Counted from the stretch's first letter, positions 17,849 to 26,370 are shown. The stretch is 64,000 bases of DNA from Cohnella nanjingensis (GCF_014212125.1 NZ_JACJVP010000024.1:186001-250000); one strand, 5' to 3'. A program made the numbers and translations. The notes: generated from the sequence alone by a model not told the origin.

Positions 17849-18124
17849 TTTTGTTCTACAGCATGTATAAGTTTAACGCCTATCCATCATTGTATAACCT
17901 CCGATAAAAACGTGTCACCCTCCTCCGGGAGGACGGCAATGCCGTTTTTACTTGGTCATACAGCATTCATAAGTCTCGCGCCTACTCCTGTCCGTATGAC
18001 CTCCGATAAAAACGTGTCGCCCTCCCCAGGAGGAAGGCAATGCCGGTTTTACTTGCCATTTCGCGTTAATAAAAGTTTTACTCGCGATTGATGCGGCGTT
18101 AACACTCGTTTTCTACAGTATAGA

Positions 18125-18133
18125 TGTCAGACA
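18125..18133. promoter_or_regulatory. Putative GntR/UTRA operator upstream of the transporter operon
   Basis: TGTCAGACA, a 9-bp palindrome in the context GATGTCAGACAGC. The same 13-bp context recurs, in inverted orientation, in the promoter of the secreted-protein gene at 24874. It lies 30 bp before the binding-protein start codon, in the expected region for a repressor. Confidence 0.55.
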
Positions 18134-18162
18134 GCTTCGCGAGAGAATAAGGAGGATCATCC

Positions 18163-19293
18163 ATGTTCAGGAGATGGGGAAAGAGAACAGGAAACGTACT
18201 GGCATTGGCATTGCTGGCAAGCATGACGGTATTGGGCGCATGCGGCCAGAGCAACGACGGCGGCGGCTCGGCGGCCAGCCCTTCCGCCGGCGGCACGGAG
18301 AGCGCGTCATCCGGCGCGTCGGCCAGCCCGGAAGCTTCAAGCGCCTCGGGATCGAACAAGCTGGTCTTGTATTCCGCTTTGAACGAGGACGACGTCATCC
18401 AGCTGAAGCAGAAGTTCAAGGAAGACACCGGCATCGAGATCGAATACTTGAACCTGGGCAGCGCAGGAGAAGCCAGCACCCGCGTCCAAGCGGAGAAGGA
18501 TTCGCCGAAAGCGGACATCCTCGTGGGCGGATCGGTGGAATTCTACCAGCCGCTGGCCGAGCAGGGCATCCTGGAGAAGTATACGTCGCCTAACGCAGGC
18601 GAGCTTGACGCGAAGTTCAACGATCCGAACGGGTTCTGGCAAGGCTGGTACATGGGCGTGCTCGGCATCGTGCTGAACAAAGAACGGTTCGACAAGGAGC
18701 TGGCGCCCAAAGGCGTCAAGGAGCCTGCGACCTGGGACGATCTGCTCGATCCCGCCTACAAAGGGCTGTTCATTACCTCCAACCCCGCGACCGCGGGCGG
18801 CGGCTACATCTTCGTAGCGGATCAACTGTTCCGCCTCGGCGAGGACAAGGGCTGGGACTATCTGAAGCAGTTGAACGCCAACGTCCATCACTATACGCCG
18901 AAGGCAGGCGACGGCATCAACCTGACCGCCACGGGCGAGTTCGTGGCCGGCATGTCCTGGGCCCACGACATCGTCAAGTCGGCCAAGCAGGGCTATCCGA
19001 TCAAGGTGATCGTGCCGCAGCAGACCGCGTATGAGATCGGCGGCGTCGGCATCGTCAAGGGCGGCGCGAACGCGGAGAACGCGAAGAAGTTCGTCGACTG
19101 GCTGCTGACCAAGGAGATCGGCGAAATGAATACGAAGATGTCCAACCGGTACTCCGTACGCAAGGACGTCGCTCCGCCGGAAGGGATGACGCCGATCGAG
19201 AACGTCAATCTCGTCGATTACGATCGTGCCAAAGCGGCCGGGATGAAGGCGGACGTCGTGAAGAAATTTACCGATATGATCGGCACCAAGTAA
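18163..19293 (+). CDS. ABC transporter substrate-binding lipoprotein (AfuA/PotD-like)
   Basis: A 376-residue extracellular solute-binding protein of the iron/thiamine/phosphonate-type cluster (SBP_bac_6/8). A lipoprotein signal peptide ends at LGAC, and a Gly/Ser/Ala linker follows. The mature domain begins KLVLYSALNEDDVIQLKQKF, typical of AfuA/FbpA-like and aminoethylphosphonate-binding proteins. The FbpA iron ligands cannot be confirmed. AfuA homologues are known to bind hexose-6-phosphates, and a phosphatase-family enzyme lies downstream, so a phosphorylated substrate is my preferred guess. AGGAGG precedes the ATG. An intercistronic hairpin follows. Confidence 0.85.
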   Translation: MFRRWGKRTGNVLALALLASMTVLGACGQSNDGGGSAASPSAGGTESASSGASASPEASSASGSNKLVLYSALNEDDVIQLKQKFKEDTGIEIEYLNLGSAGEASTRVQAEKDSPKADILVGGSVEFYQPLAEQGILEKYTSPNAGELDAKFNDPNGFWQGWYMGVLGIVLNKERFDKELAPKGVKEPATWDDLLDPAYKGLFITSNPATAGGGYIFVADQLFRLGEDKGWDYLKQLNANVHHYTPKAGDGINLTATGEFVAGMSWAHDIVKSAKQGYPIKVIVPQQTAYEIGGVGIVKGGANAENAKKFVDWLLTKEIGEMNTKMSNRYSVRKDVAPPEGMTPIENVNLVDYDRAKAAGMKADVVKKFTDMIGTK

Positions 19294-19379
19294 CGGCGAG
19301 CAAGGAACGGCACGCCGAATCGCGTCAACGCCCGCCTGATCAGGGAACGGCGCCGACGGCCCATTTGCCTTCCACGAAC

Positions 19380-19413
19380 GGAACACTTCCTTCCCCGCTG
19401 AAGGAAGTGTTCC
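19380..19413 (+). terminator. Intercistronic hairpin after the binding-protein gene
   Basis: Perfect 13-bp stem GGAACACTTCCTT / AAGGAAGTGTTCC with an 8-nt loop and no T-run. It probably stabilises the upstream mRNA or attenuates read-through, giving more binding protein than permease. Confidence 0.6.
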
Positions 19414-19454
19414 CACATTGCTAGACAGACGTTCAGAGAAGAGGTGGACCGCAA

Positions 19455-21098
19455 GTGATCTCATCCGCTCTCCGCAAAACGTGGATGGACATCAAGAAGC
19501 TCAAGCATGAACCCGCGCTGGCGGTCGTGATCGCGGCCGTCCTTGTCACGACCGGTTTCTTCGTGCTGTGGCCGATCGTCAAGGTCGTCAGTTTTCCCCG
19601 TCCGGCCGATTATCTTCAGCTGTTCACGAATGCAAGATGGTTCCAGGCCGCGCTGAACAGCTTGTTCATGACGGCGATCTCCACGCTGTCCTGCACGGCC
19701 GTCGCTTTTCTGTTCGCTTATGCGATCACCAGGCTCGATATTCCGCTCAAAGGCTTGTTCCGCTTCGTCACGCTGCTGCCGATCGTCTCGCCGCCGTTCA
19801 TCGTGGCGTTGTCTTATATTCTATTGTTCGGCAGGCAAGGCATCGTCTCAAAGCAGCTGCTTCAAGCGAACTTCGATATCTATGGCTGGCACGGCCTGTG
19901 GCTCGTACAGACGGTCACCTTTTTCCCGTACGCCTATGCGGTTATCTACGGCGTGCTGAAGACCTCCGCCGTCCACCTGGAATATGCGGCTCACAATCTC
20001 GGCGCCACGCGCTGGCAAGTGTTCCGGCACGTCTTCCTGCCGCTCTGCCGGCCGGGTATCGCCGGGGGAGCCTTGATCGCTGCGATGAACGTCTTGGCCG
20101 ACTTCGGCAATCCGATGATCATCGCGGGCAACTTTACCCTGCTTCCGACCGAAGCTTATATGCAAATGTCCGGCTGGTTCGACTTGTCCTCGGCCTCGGT
20201 GCTGTCGACCGCGCTGCTGCTGCCCGCCCTAGGGCTATTCCTGGCGAATCGGGTCTGGGTAGGGAGGCGCTCCTACGTGGTCGTAACCGGCAAGGAGTCG
20301 AGTCTCCGGGCCTATCCGGTTCCCTCTTACGTCAAATGGGGCTTGTTCGCCTGCTGCCTCTTCGTCGCGCTGTTCGTGCTGGCGGTGTACGGGGTGCTGT
20401 TCTACGGCGCGTTCACGAAGACGTGGGGCTACGATTGGAGCTTCACGCTGCGGAATCTGAAGTACGTCTCGGCCAAAGGAACGGAGCTCTACAACAGCAT
20501 CCGCTATGCGCTCTTCTCCTCGCTGGCCGCGGCCGTCCTCGCGATGATTCTCGCCTATCTCGCGGAGCGCAAGCGTATCGGCGTGAACCGGCTGCTCGAC
20601 TTGCTGGCGATTCTGCCCGGCGCGGTCCCCGGCGTGTTCCTCGGACTCGGGTTCGCGATGGCGTTCAACCGGGCGCCGTTCGAGCTGACGGGCACCTCCG
20701 CGATCATGATTCTCGCTCTGACGTTCTGGAATCTGCCGACCTGCTACAGCGCCTGTCTGGCCGGCTTCCAGCAGATCGGCCGATCGCTGGAGGAAGCCTC
20801 GCTCAATCTGGGCGCGGGCAGCTTCCGAACGTTCCGCAGCATCCTGCTGCCGCTGCTGAAGGGGCCGTTCCTGTCCGGGCTGGCCGTATCCTTCCTCCGT
20901 TCGGTGACTTGTCTTAGCGTCATTATCTTCATCTATTCCGCCCATACGTCCGTCGGCACGGTCTCCATCCTGAGCCTCGTTCAGAACGGAGCCTGGGGGG
21001 GCGCGTCCGCGTTCACCGTCGTGCTGATCTCCATCGCCTTCGCGGTGCTTGCCGCGACGCGGCTGATCCCGGCGACCCAAGATCGGAGGTCCTTATGA
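19455..21098 (+). CDS. ABC transporter permease with two fused permease domains (FbpB/AfuB-like)
   Basis: A 547-residue inner-membrane protein with two binding-protein-dependent transport domains in one chain, giving about 12 membrane segments. Both EAA-type loops that dock the ATPase are visible: EYAAHNLGATRWQVFRHVFLP near residue 175 and EEASLNLGAGSFRTFRSILLP near 445. This fused layout is typical of FbpB, AfuB and PhnU-like permeases. The GTG start follows AGAGGTGG. The stop overlaps the start of the ATPase gene by four bases (ATGA). Confidence 0.9.
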   Translation: MISSALRKTWMDIKKLKHEPALAVVIAAVLVTTGFFVLWPIVKVVSFPRPADYLQLFTNARWFQAALNSLFMTAISTLSCTAVAFLFAYAITRLDIPLKGLFRFVTLLPIVSPPFIVALSYILLFGRQGIVSKQLLQANFDIYGWHGLWLVQTVTFFPYAYAVIYGVLKTSAVHLEYAAHNLGATRWQVFRHVFLPLCRPGIAGGALIAAMNVLADFGNPMIIAGNFTLLPTEAYMQMSGWFDLSSASVLSTALLLPALGLFLANRVWVGRRSYVVVTGKESSLRAYPVPSYVKWGLFACCLFVALFVLAVYGVLFYGAFTKTWGYDWSFTLRNLKYVSAKGTELYNSIRYALFSSLAAAVLAMILAYLAERKRIGVNRLLDLLAILPGAVPGVFLGLGFAMAFNRAPFELTGTSAIMILALTFWNLPTCYSACLAGFQQIGRSLEEASLNLGAGSFRTFRSILLPLLKGPFLSGLAVSFLRSVTCLSVIIFIYSAHTSVGTVSILSLVQNGAWGGASAFTVVLISIAFAVLAATRLIPATQDRRSL

Positions 21099-22195
21099 AC
21101 GCAGCCATGCCGCACATTGCCATCGACAACGTCTCCAAGACCTTTGGCTCCTTCGCCGCCCTCCAGGGCATCACGCTGGACATCCCGCAAGGGAGCTTCA
21201 CGACGCTGCTCGGCCCGAGCGGCTGCGGCAAGACGACCTTGATGCGGCTGATCGCGGGCTTCGACGAACCGGACGGCGGCGAGATCCGGATCGACGGAGT
21301 CAAAGTGAACGGGGTCCCGGCGTTCCGGCGCCAGACGCCGCTCGTGTTCCAAGAGTATGCACTGTTTCCGCATATGACCGTCTATGAGAATATCGCTTAC
21401 GGCTTGAAGCTGCAAAAAACGCCTCGGGAACAGATCGGGCGGAAGATGGGCGAGATGCTGGAGATGTTCGGCCTGACGGGGCTCGACAACCGGCTGCCCA
21501 AGCAATTAAGCGGCGGACAGCAGCAGCGCGTTGCGTTCGCGCGGGCGCTCGTCATGGGGCAGCGCGTGCTGCTGATGGACGAGCCGCTTAGCAATCTCGA
21601 CGCCAAGATGCGGGTGGAGGTGCGCAGCGAGCTGCGAGAGCTGCAGCAGCGGGCCGGCATCACCGCCATCTTCGTGACCCACGATCAGGACGAGGCGTTG
21701 TCCCTCTCGGACCGGATCGCCGTCTTCGACAAGGGCCGCATCCGCCAGGCGGGCACGCCTTGGGAGGTGTACTTCAAGCCGGACAACGCGTTCGTCGCCG
21801 ACTTCGTCGGGACCGCCAACTTCATTCCCGGCGAAGTCGCGGGCGTAGAAGGGACGGACGTCGTCGTCCGCTGCGCGCCTTCGCTGCTGCGCGTCGACGC
21901 GGGCGGACGTGCCTTCCGCCCGGGCGACCGGGTGACGCTGGTCGTCCGGCCGGAGTGCATCTCCATCTCCGCCGAGGAGGCCGACGGCGGCGTCGACGCC
22001 GCGAACAGCTGGAGCGGCGAGATCGTGAACAGCACCTTCCTGGGGCGGCTGATCCGCTATCGCGTCCGCTGCGGACCGCTGGCGTGCATCGTGGACGATG
22101 CCGACCCGAGCGTCAGAGGATTCCTCCGGGGAGCCGTCCGTCTGCGGCTCGATCCCGGCAAGATTCACGTGCTGCCGGGGGAGGGGGGAGGATGA
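21095..22195 (+). CDS. ABC transporter ATP-binding protein (FbpC/PotA-like)
   Basis: A 366-residue ATPase. Walker A GPSGCGKTT (near 41), Q-loop FQEYALFPHMT, signature LSGGQQQR (near 137), Walker B VLLMDEP (near 160) and H-loop VTHDQDEAL are intact. The C-terminal about 110 residues form a TOBE regulatory domain. It energises the permease at 19455. It overlaps both neighbours by four bases (ATGA with the permease and with the MBL gene), so all three are translationally coupled. Confidence 0.93.
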   Translation: MNAAMPHIAIDNVSKTFGSFAALQGITLDIPQGSFTTLLGPSGCGKTTLMRLIAGFDEPDGGEIRIDGVKVNGVPAFRRQTPLVFQEYALFPHMTVYENIAYGLKLQKTPREQIGRKMGEMLEMFGLTGLDNRLPKQLSGGQQQRVAFARALVMGQRVLLMDEPLSNLDAKMRVEVRSELRELQQRAGITAIFVTHDQDEALSLSDRIAVFDKGRIRQAGTPWEVYFKPDNAFVADFVGTANFIPGEVAGVEGTDVVVRCAPSLLRVDAGGRAFRPGDRVTLVVRPECISISAEEADGGVDAANSWSGEIVNSTFLGRLIRYRVRCGPLACIVDDADPSVRGFLRGAVRLRLDPGKIHVLPGEGGG

Positions 22196-23142
22196 GGCGG
22201 CCTGCGCAAGTCCGATTCCTCAACGTCGGCTGGGGAGACGCCCATCTCATCCGGCTGCCTTCGGGAGCGGTGACGCTCATCGACGGAGGAGACGGGATCG
22301 CCGGGCCGGACCGCGACCATCCGCTGTCCTGGATGGACCGAGAGGGCGTGAGCCGTCTGGATTGGATGATCCTGACGCACATCCACGAGGATCACTTGAA
22401 CGGGTTGCTCGACGTTGCCCGCAGGCGCCAGGTGGCTAGGGCGGTCCTTCCCTACGAGCTGCCTCCGCTGCCGTTCGCGTTGCCGGATGCGGCGGACGGG
22501 CTGACTGCCGGCGCGGCGCGGGTGCTCCGCATGCTGGCCGCGTACGAAGAGCTCGTCCGTCTGCTGAGGGAGCAGGGGACGGACATTCGCTGGCGCTCCG
22601 CCTACGGCTCGGCCGGCCATGCGGTCCTCTGGGAAGAGGAGGACTGCGCGCTCGCGCACTTGTATCCCTGGGCGGGCGATCCGCAGCCCGGTCTCGACGC
22701 GCTGCGGGAGGCGGTCCGCGAAGACGGGCAGTCCTTCGAGTCGCGGCTTGCGGCCTTGGAGGCTTTCTTCAGCTTGTCGAACGACGACAGCTCCGTCTAT
22801 CGCCTGGCGTCCGCGGCGGATCCCGCCGGGGGCGTCTTGTTCGGCGGCGATCAAGTGATAGCGGGATGGGAGCGGCTCCTGCGGCGCGCAGACCTGCGGA
22901 GCAAGGTATGGAAGGTGCCCCATCATGGCTTGGAGGACGCCTTTCAGGCGGGAATCCTGTCCGCGATCGCGCCCGAACATGGCGTCATCCCGATTTGTCT
23001 CGATCGCTCCTTGCCTCTGAGGGAGAATTGGGACCGGATTCAAGCTTCATCGGACGCGGTCCTGCACCTGACCGGCAGCTGCGCGCCGGGAGATAGCGTC
23101 CGCTTGGCGGACGGACCGATCGAAGTCTGGATCGGCGGCTGA
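22192..23142 (+). CDS. MBL-fold metallohydrolase
   Basis: A 316-residue metallo-beta-lactamase-fold hydrolase starting at the ATG that overlaps the ATPase stop. The start FLNVGWGDAHLIRLPSG and metal motif THIHEDHLNG (HxHxDH) resemble ComEC-type and phosphodiesterase-type members; a later VPHHG segment supplies another metal ligand. There is no signal peptide. Translational coupling to an importer suggests it acts on the imported compound, for example cleaving a phosphodiester, but this is inference. I do not know its exact family. Confidence 0.8.
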   Translation: MRRPAQVRFLNVGWGDAHLIRLPSGAVTLIDGGDGIAGPDRDHPLSWMDREGVSRLDWMILTHIHEDHLNGLLDVARRRQVARAVLPYELPPLPFALPDAADGLTAGAARVLRMLAAYEELVRLLREQGTDIRWRSAYGSAGHAVLWEEEDCALAHLYPWAGDPQPGLDALREAVREDGQSFESRLAALEAFFSLSNDDSSVYRLASAADPAGGVLFGGDQVIAGWERLLRRADLRSKVWKVPHHGLEDAFQAGILSAIAPEHGVIPICLDRSLPLRENWDRIQASSDAVLHLTGSCAPGDSVRLADGPIEVWIGG

Positions 23143-23160
23143 GGCTGAAGCGGGAGCGAA

Positions 23161-23512
23161 TCGGCTTCGGTATCGGTATCGGTACCAGACCAGAATCAGA
23201 CCAGAATCGGACCAGAACCGGACCAGAACCGGACTAGAACCGGACTAGAATCGGACTAGAACCGGACTAGAACCGGACTAGAACCGGACCAGAACTGGAC
23301 CAGAACCGGACCAGAACCAGAACTAGAACCAGAATTAGAACCAGAATTAGAACCAGAAACAGAAACAGAAACAGAACCGGAATTAGAACCAGAATTAGAA
23401 CCAGAATTAGAACCAGAATTAGAACCAGAAACAGGAACAGAAACAGAACCGGAATTAGAACCAGAATTAGAACCAGAGTCAGCACCAGAATCGGTATCAG
23501 CACCTTAAGCGT
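23161..23512. repeat. Low-complexity hexanucleotide repeat tract
   Basis: About 350 bp made of imperfect 6-bp units related to AGAACC: GAACCA, GAACCG, GACTAG, GAATTA, GAAACA. Strand composition is extremely biased (almost no T on the plus strand). A larger 72-bp duplication is visible (the GAAACAGAAACAG blocks near 23352 and 23424). It fills the gap between the MBL gene and the YdcZ gene. Frames through it encode only repeats (such as Asn-Arg or Leu-Val) and I do not consider them genes. Confidence 0.9.
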
Positions 23513-23543
23513 CATTTCCCATCGGCATCGGAGGAATGGAATC

Positions 23544-23990
23544 ATGAACGGGTACGGCTTCAGCTTGCTCATCGCTTTCTTGACGGGCTTGCTGTCCGTT
23601 GCGCAAGGCGCGATCAACGCGTCCATCGGCCGGGGTCAAGGGCAGTACGTCATGATCATCGGCGTCTCCCTCATCCAGATCCTGGCGGCGTCGCTGCTGC
23701 TGCGAATCTCCGGATCGCCGCAGCAGCTGACGGCCTGGTTCCATCCGGGGATGATCGTCTCCGGCTTGCTCGGCGTCGGCATCATGTTCGGCGTCTCCAA
23801 GGCGACGGGGACGGCGGGCGCGCTGCCCGTCTTCGTCACCGCCGTCGCTGGCCAGATCGCCGCCTCCGCCGCGATGGACCATTGGGGGCTCATGGGCTTG
23901 CCCCGATCTCCCTTCACCCTGCAGAAGCTGGGCAGCGTGCTGGTCATCGCGGCAGGCATCTACTGGCTATTGAAATCCCAACCTAACTAA
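23544..23990 (+). CDS. DMT-family transporter (YdcZ/DUF606)
   Basis: A 148-residue membrane protein with five hydrophobic helices, matching the YdcZ half-transporter family of the drug/metabolite superfamily. The N-terminus (LLSVAQGAINASIGRGQGQYV) and the central GIMFGVSKATGTAGALPVFVTAVAGQ are characteristic. Such proteins are thought to work as dimers. The substrate is unknown. GGAGG lies before the ATG. It sits just before the inositol-monophosphatase-family gene (15-bp gap), probably in one transcript. Confidence 0.85.
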   Translation: MNGYGFSLLIAFLTGLLSVAQGAINASIGRGQGQYVMIIGVSLIQILAASLLLRISGSPQQLTAWFHPGMIVSGLLGVGIMFGVSKATGTAGALPVFVTAVAGQIAASAAMDHWGLMGLPRSPFTLQKLGSVLVIAAGIYWLLKSQPN

Positions 23991-24005
23991 TCCAAAGGAG
24001 TCGCC

Positions 24006-24830
24006 ATGAACGAAGACCAGATCTACGAGAATCCCCTGCTGGCATCCGCCATCCGCTATGCGAAGGAAGCGGGGGAACAGATTCTGCAGCGCATGAGCGC
24101 GCCTTACCGCGTCGGCGACAAGGTCAATCGCGCCGACCTGGTCACGGATGTCGACTTGCACAGCGAGCAGTTCATTCGCGCGGCAATCGGGCGCGACTAT
24201 CCGGACCACTGGATCCTGTCCGAAGAGACGGACGGCGCCCGGGATGCCTTCGGCTTCATGGAGCTTCCGGTTCCCGGCTTCGGATGGATTATCGATCCGA
24301 TCGACGGGACGATCAACTTCGTGCACGGGATTCCCCACTTCGCCGTCTCCATCGGCATCGTACAGGACGGGAGCCTCCTGCACGGCGTCGTATTCAACCC
24401 GGCGACCCGGGAGCTCTATCACGCCTCCCGCGGAGACGGAGCCTTCCTCAACGGTAAACGCATCCGGGCCGGCGCGGAGACGGACATCGGCCGCGCGCTG
24501 CTCGCGACCGGCTTCCAGGCTTCGGACTGGCGGCAGGACTCCGTGGCCGCCGCGCAGGTGAGCCGCGTCGCCGGCATCTCCCGCAGCGTCCGCATCTTAG
24601 GCGCGGCCAGCCTGGATCTGTGCATGATCGCCTGCGGCCGGCTGAGCGGCTTCTGGCACGACGGTCTCTACCCGTGGGACGTCGCCGCCGGACTGCTCAT
24701 CGTCCGGGAGGCGGGCGGAGCCGTGACGAACGCCGAGGGAGAGCCGTTCTCCATGAGCGACAAGACGCTGGTCGCTTCCAATGCGTATCTGCACGGCGAT
24801 TTGCTGTCGCTACTATTTACAGAAGCTTAA
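24006..24830 (+). CDS. Inositol monophosphatase family protein
   Basis: A 274-residue Mg-dependent, lithium-sensitive-type phosphatase of the IMPase/FBPase superfamily. The metal motifs are present: SEETDGA near 75, DPIDGTINFVHG near 97-108 and YPWDVAAGLLIVREAGG near 223. It would remove phosphate from inositol phosphate, a sugar phosphate or a 3'-phosphoadenosine nucleotide. AAAGGAG precedes the ATG. Its place 1.8 kb downstream of an AfuABC-like importer suggests hydrolysis of an imported phosphate ester. Confidence 0.9.
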   Translation: MNEDQIYENPLLASAIRYAKEAGEQILQRMSAPYRVGDKVNRADLVTDVDLHSEQFIRAAIGRDYPDHWILSEETDGARDAFGFMELPVPGFGWIIDPIDGTINFVHGIPHFAVSIGIVQDGSLLHGVVFNPATRELYHASRGDGAFLNGKRIRAGAETDIGRALLATGFQASDWRQDSVAAAQVSRVAGISRSVRILGAASLDLCMIACGRLSGFWHDGLYPWDVAAGLLIVREAGGAVTNAEGEPFSMSDKTLVASNAYLHGDLLSLLFTEA

Positions 24831-24873
24831 CGGCCCGCTGATACGGCTCATACAAATGTTCTTTACGATAAAT

Positions 24874-24905
24874 ATGCTGTCTGACATCTTGATGTCTGAC
24901 AGCAT
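24874..24905. promoter_or_regulatory. Double palindromic operator overlapping a promoter
   Basis: A 32-bp inverted repeat with 15-bp arms (one mismatch) and a TT centre. It contains TGTCTGACA twice, at 24878-24886 and 24893-24901, with 15-bp centre spacing. The same palindrome appears once at 18125. Both boxes overlap the promoter of the secreted-protein gene, as expected for a repressor. The UTRA-GntR protein at 16556 is the likely ligand-responsive binder, by inference. Confidence 0.65.
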
Positions 24906-24908
24906 AAT
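24881..24908 (+). promoter_or_regulatory. Promoter of the secreted C2-like protein gene
   Basis: CTGACA (24881-24886), a 16-bp spacer and CATAAT (24903-24908). Each hexamer has one deviation from consensus. The whole element lies inside the double operator. Confidence 0.6.
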
Positions 24909-24928
24909 CCGAACTGGAGGGATGTTTG

Positions 24929-26284
24929 ATGAGACGGCTTCGCAAGTGGATGGGCTATGGGTTGGCGGCTACGCTGCTGTTGGCTTGGATCGGTTCGATC
25001 GCTCCCGCCGAGGCGCATGCGGCTACGAGCAAGGAGATCGCGGCTTACTGGGCGCCGGAGTTCTACCAGGATCTGAACGATACCTACGGCTACCGCGCCG
25101 ACTACGTCACGAACTTCAACTATGACGGGGATTGGGTAGGCAACAACAACTGGGAGAACATCGACGCGCATCCGCTGAAGTCGTATATCTACTATTCGCT
25201 GGTCGAGACGGAGACCCATTACTTTATCGGCTACTATGATTACCATGCCCGGGACGACGGCCCGCTGACTTTGGACCGCCACGAGAACGATCTGGAAGGC
25301 GTGCTGCTGGTCATTCGCAAGGACGGCAGCGCCTACGGTTCGTTCCAACTGATGGAGACGGTCGCCCACAATCAGATGTACCAATACAGCAATCTGCCGC
25401 TCACGAACGGCTCCGATAACGTGGACGGAGGCGTGCTGTTCAACGGCTCCCACGCCAAGGTGTTCATCCAGTCCAACGGACAGAGCCCGTTCGGCGGCCA
25501 TGGCAACTATGCGTATGACGGCTCCGGCGCGCCGGGCGGCGACGGCATCGTCTACTATTACGGCGGCAAGGCGGACGTCGTCACCGACGGCTCCGGCAGC
25601 TACACCCATCGCTACAGCTACGATCTATTGTCCTTCGACGACTTCTGGAGCCGCCGCTACGACATCGGGGACGGGCATACGTTCGGCAGCTGGGGCAAGC
25701 TCGACGGCGACAACTATCAGCCTGACTCCGCGGCCATGCCTTGGGTATGGGACGACGCCGACGACGGCCCGACCTTCGCGGGAGACTTCCTTAGCGACCC
25801 GGCCCACATGGTAGATACGCACCTGAACGGGCTCGGCACCTTTTCCCACGTCTACGTGAACCATCCCTACTACTCTCATCGGATCCAGGTCAGCAGCGTG
25901 ACCAGCCTGGCCAACCGGGATCCCTTCGGCGGCAAGAGCGACCTCTACGTCAAGATCCGCGCGAACGGCAGCGGCGTATCCGACGACCGGCTGTGGAAGA
26001 AGAACGACGCGCCGATCGGGACCCCCTACGCCGTGGCCTGGGGGACGATGGACGCCACCTTCCCGGGACAATACAGCTCATCTTACAACGATCGCTATGT
26101 CAACGTTCCGGCAGGCAGCCCGATCGCGATCGAGATCTACGACTCGGACGGCACTAGCGGCGACGACGGCATGGGGACGCTGAACGCCTCTCCGGCGCCG
26201 GGCCAGACCGTGACCTGGACCGATGCCGCCACTTCGAACGGCGAAGCGAGAGTGACCGCCACGATCCAGGCGTCGAACAACTAA
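24929..26284 (+). CDS. Secreted protein with Vps62-like region and C-terminal C2-like domain
   Basis: A 451-residue exported protein. Residues 1-33 are a signal peptide ending AEAHA. About 40-290 are rich in Trp, Tyr, Asp and Gly and carry DRHENDLEGVLLVI, a motif that recalls Vps62/NPP1-like secreted proteins. The last 120 residues resemble a C2 domain: NRDPFGGKSDLYVKI and EIYDSDGTSGDDGMG match the calcium-binding loop patterns. Enzymatic activity is unknown. The ATG at 24929 has GGAGG 8 nt upstream. Its promoter is covered by operator sites shared with the transporter operon, suggesting that it helps liberate or bind the transported compound. Confidence 0.6.
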   Translation: MRRLRKWMGYGLAATLLLAWIGSIAPAEAHAATSKEIAAYWAPEFYQDLNDTYGYRADYVTNFNYDGDWVGNNNWENIDAHPLKSYIYYSLVETETHYFIGYYDYHARDDGPLTLDRHENDLEGVLLVIRKDGSAYGSFQLMETVAHNQMYQYSNLPLTNGSDNVDGGVLFNGSHAKVFIQSNGQSPFGGHGNYAYDGSGAPGGDGIVYYYGGKADVVTDGSGSYTHRYSYDLLSFDDFWSRRYDIGDGHTFGSWGKLDGDNYQPDSAAMPWVWDDADDGPTFAGDFLSDPAHMVDTHLNGLGTFSHVYVNHPYYSHRIQVSSVTSLANRDPFGGKSDLYVKIRANGSGVSDDRLWKKNDAPIGTPYAVAWGTMDATFPGQYSSSYNDRYVNVPAGSPIAIEIYDSDGTSGDDGMGTLNASPAPGQTVTWTDAATSNGEARVTATIQASNN

Positions 26285-26298
26285 AGCGACGGCTGGCG

Positions 26299-26343
26299 GG
26301 GGCTGTCTCAGAAGGTCATGCAATTGACCTGAGAGACAGCCCC
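26299..26343. terminator. Long imperfect hairpin after the secreted-protein gene
   Basis: GGGGCTGTCTC at the left pairs with GAGACAGCCCC at the right; an inner AGGTCA / TGACCT stem adds six pairs; TTT follows. It can act as a terminator. A closely related element lies at 61487-61531, so this is also a dispersed repeat. Confidence 0.7.
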
Positions 26344-26370
26344 TTTGACGTCGCAGCGGCGAACGCGCGT

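Larger units (their letters stand above)
17426..18055. repeat. Dispersed intergenic repeat, four copies on a 51/102-bp grid
   Basis: Four related copies around the core GTATAACCTCCGATAAAAAC then a GTGTCGCCCTC / GAGGACGGCAATGCCGTTTT hairpin-like segment. ACCTCCG occurs at 17431, 17534, 17897 and 17999; spacings within pairs are 103 and 102 bp. The copies are degenerate. Embedded between them are two further repeat pairs (17635 and 17747). The 899-bp gap between the GntR gene and the transporter operon consists almost wholly of these repeats and contains no credible gene. Confidence 0.75.

Noticed and set aside
23267-23626. Hydrophobic Leu/Val/Ile minus-strand frame
   Set aside because: It is a translation of the hexanucleotide tract; composition follows directly from the repeat.
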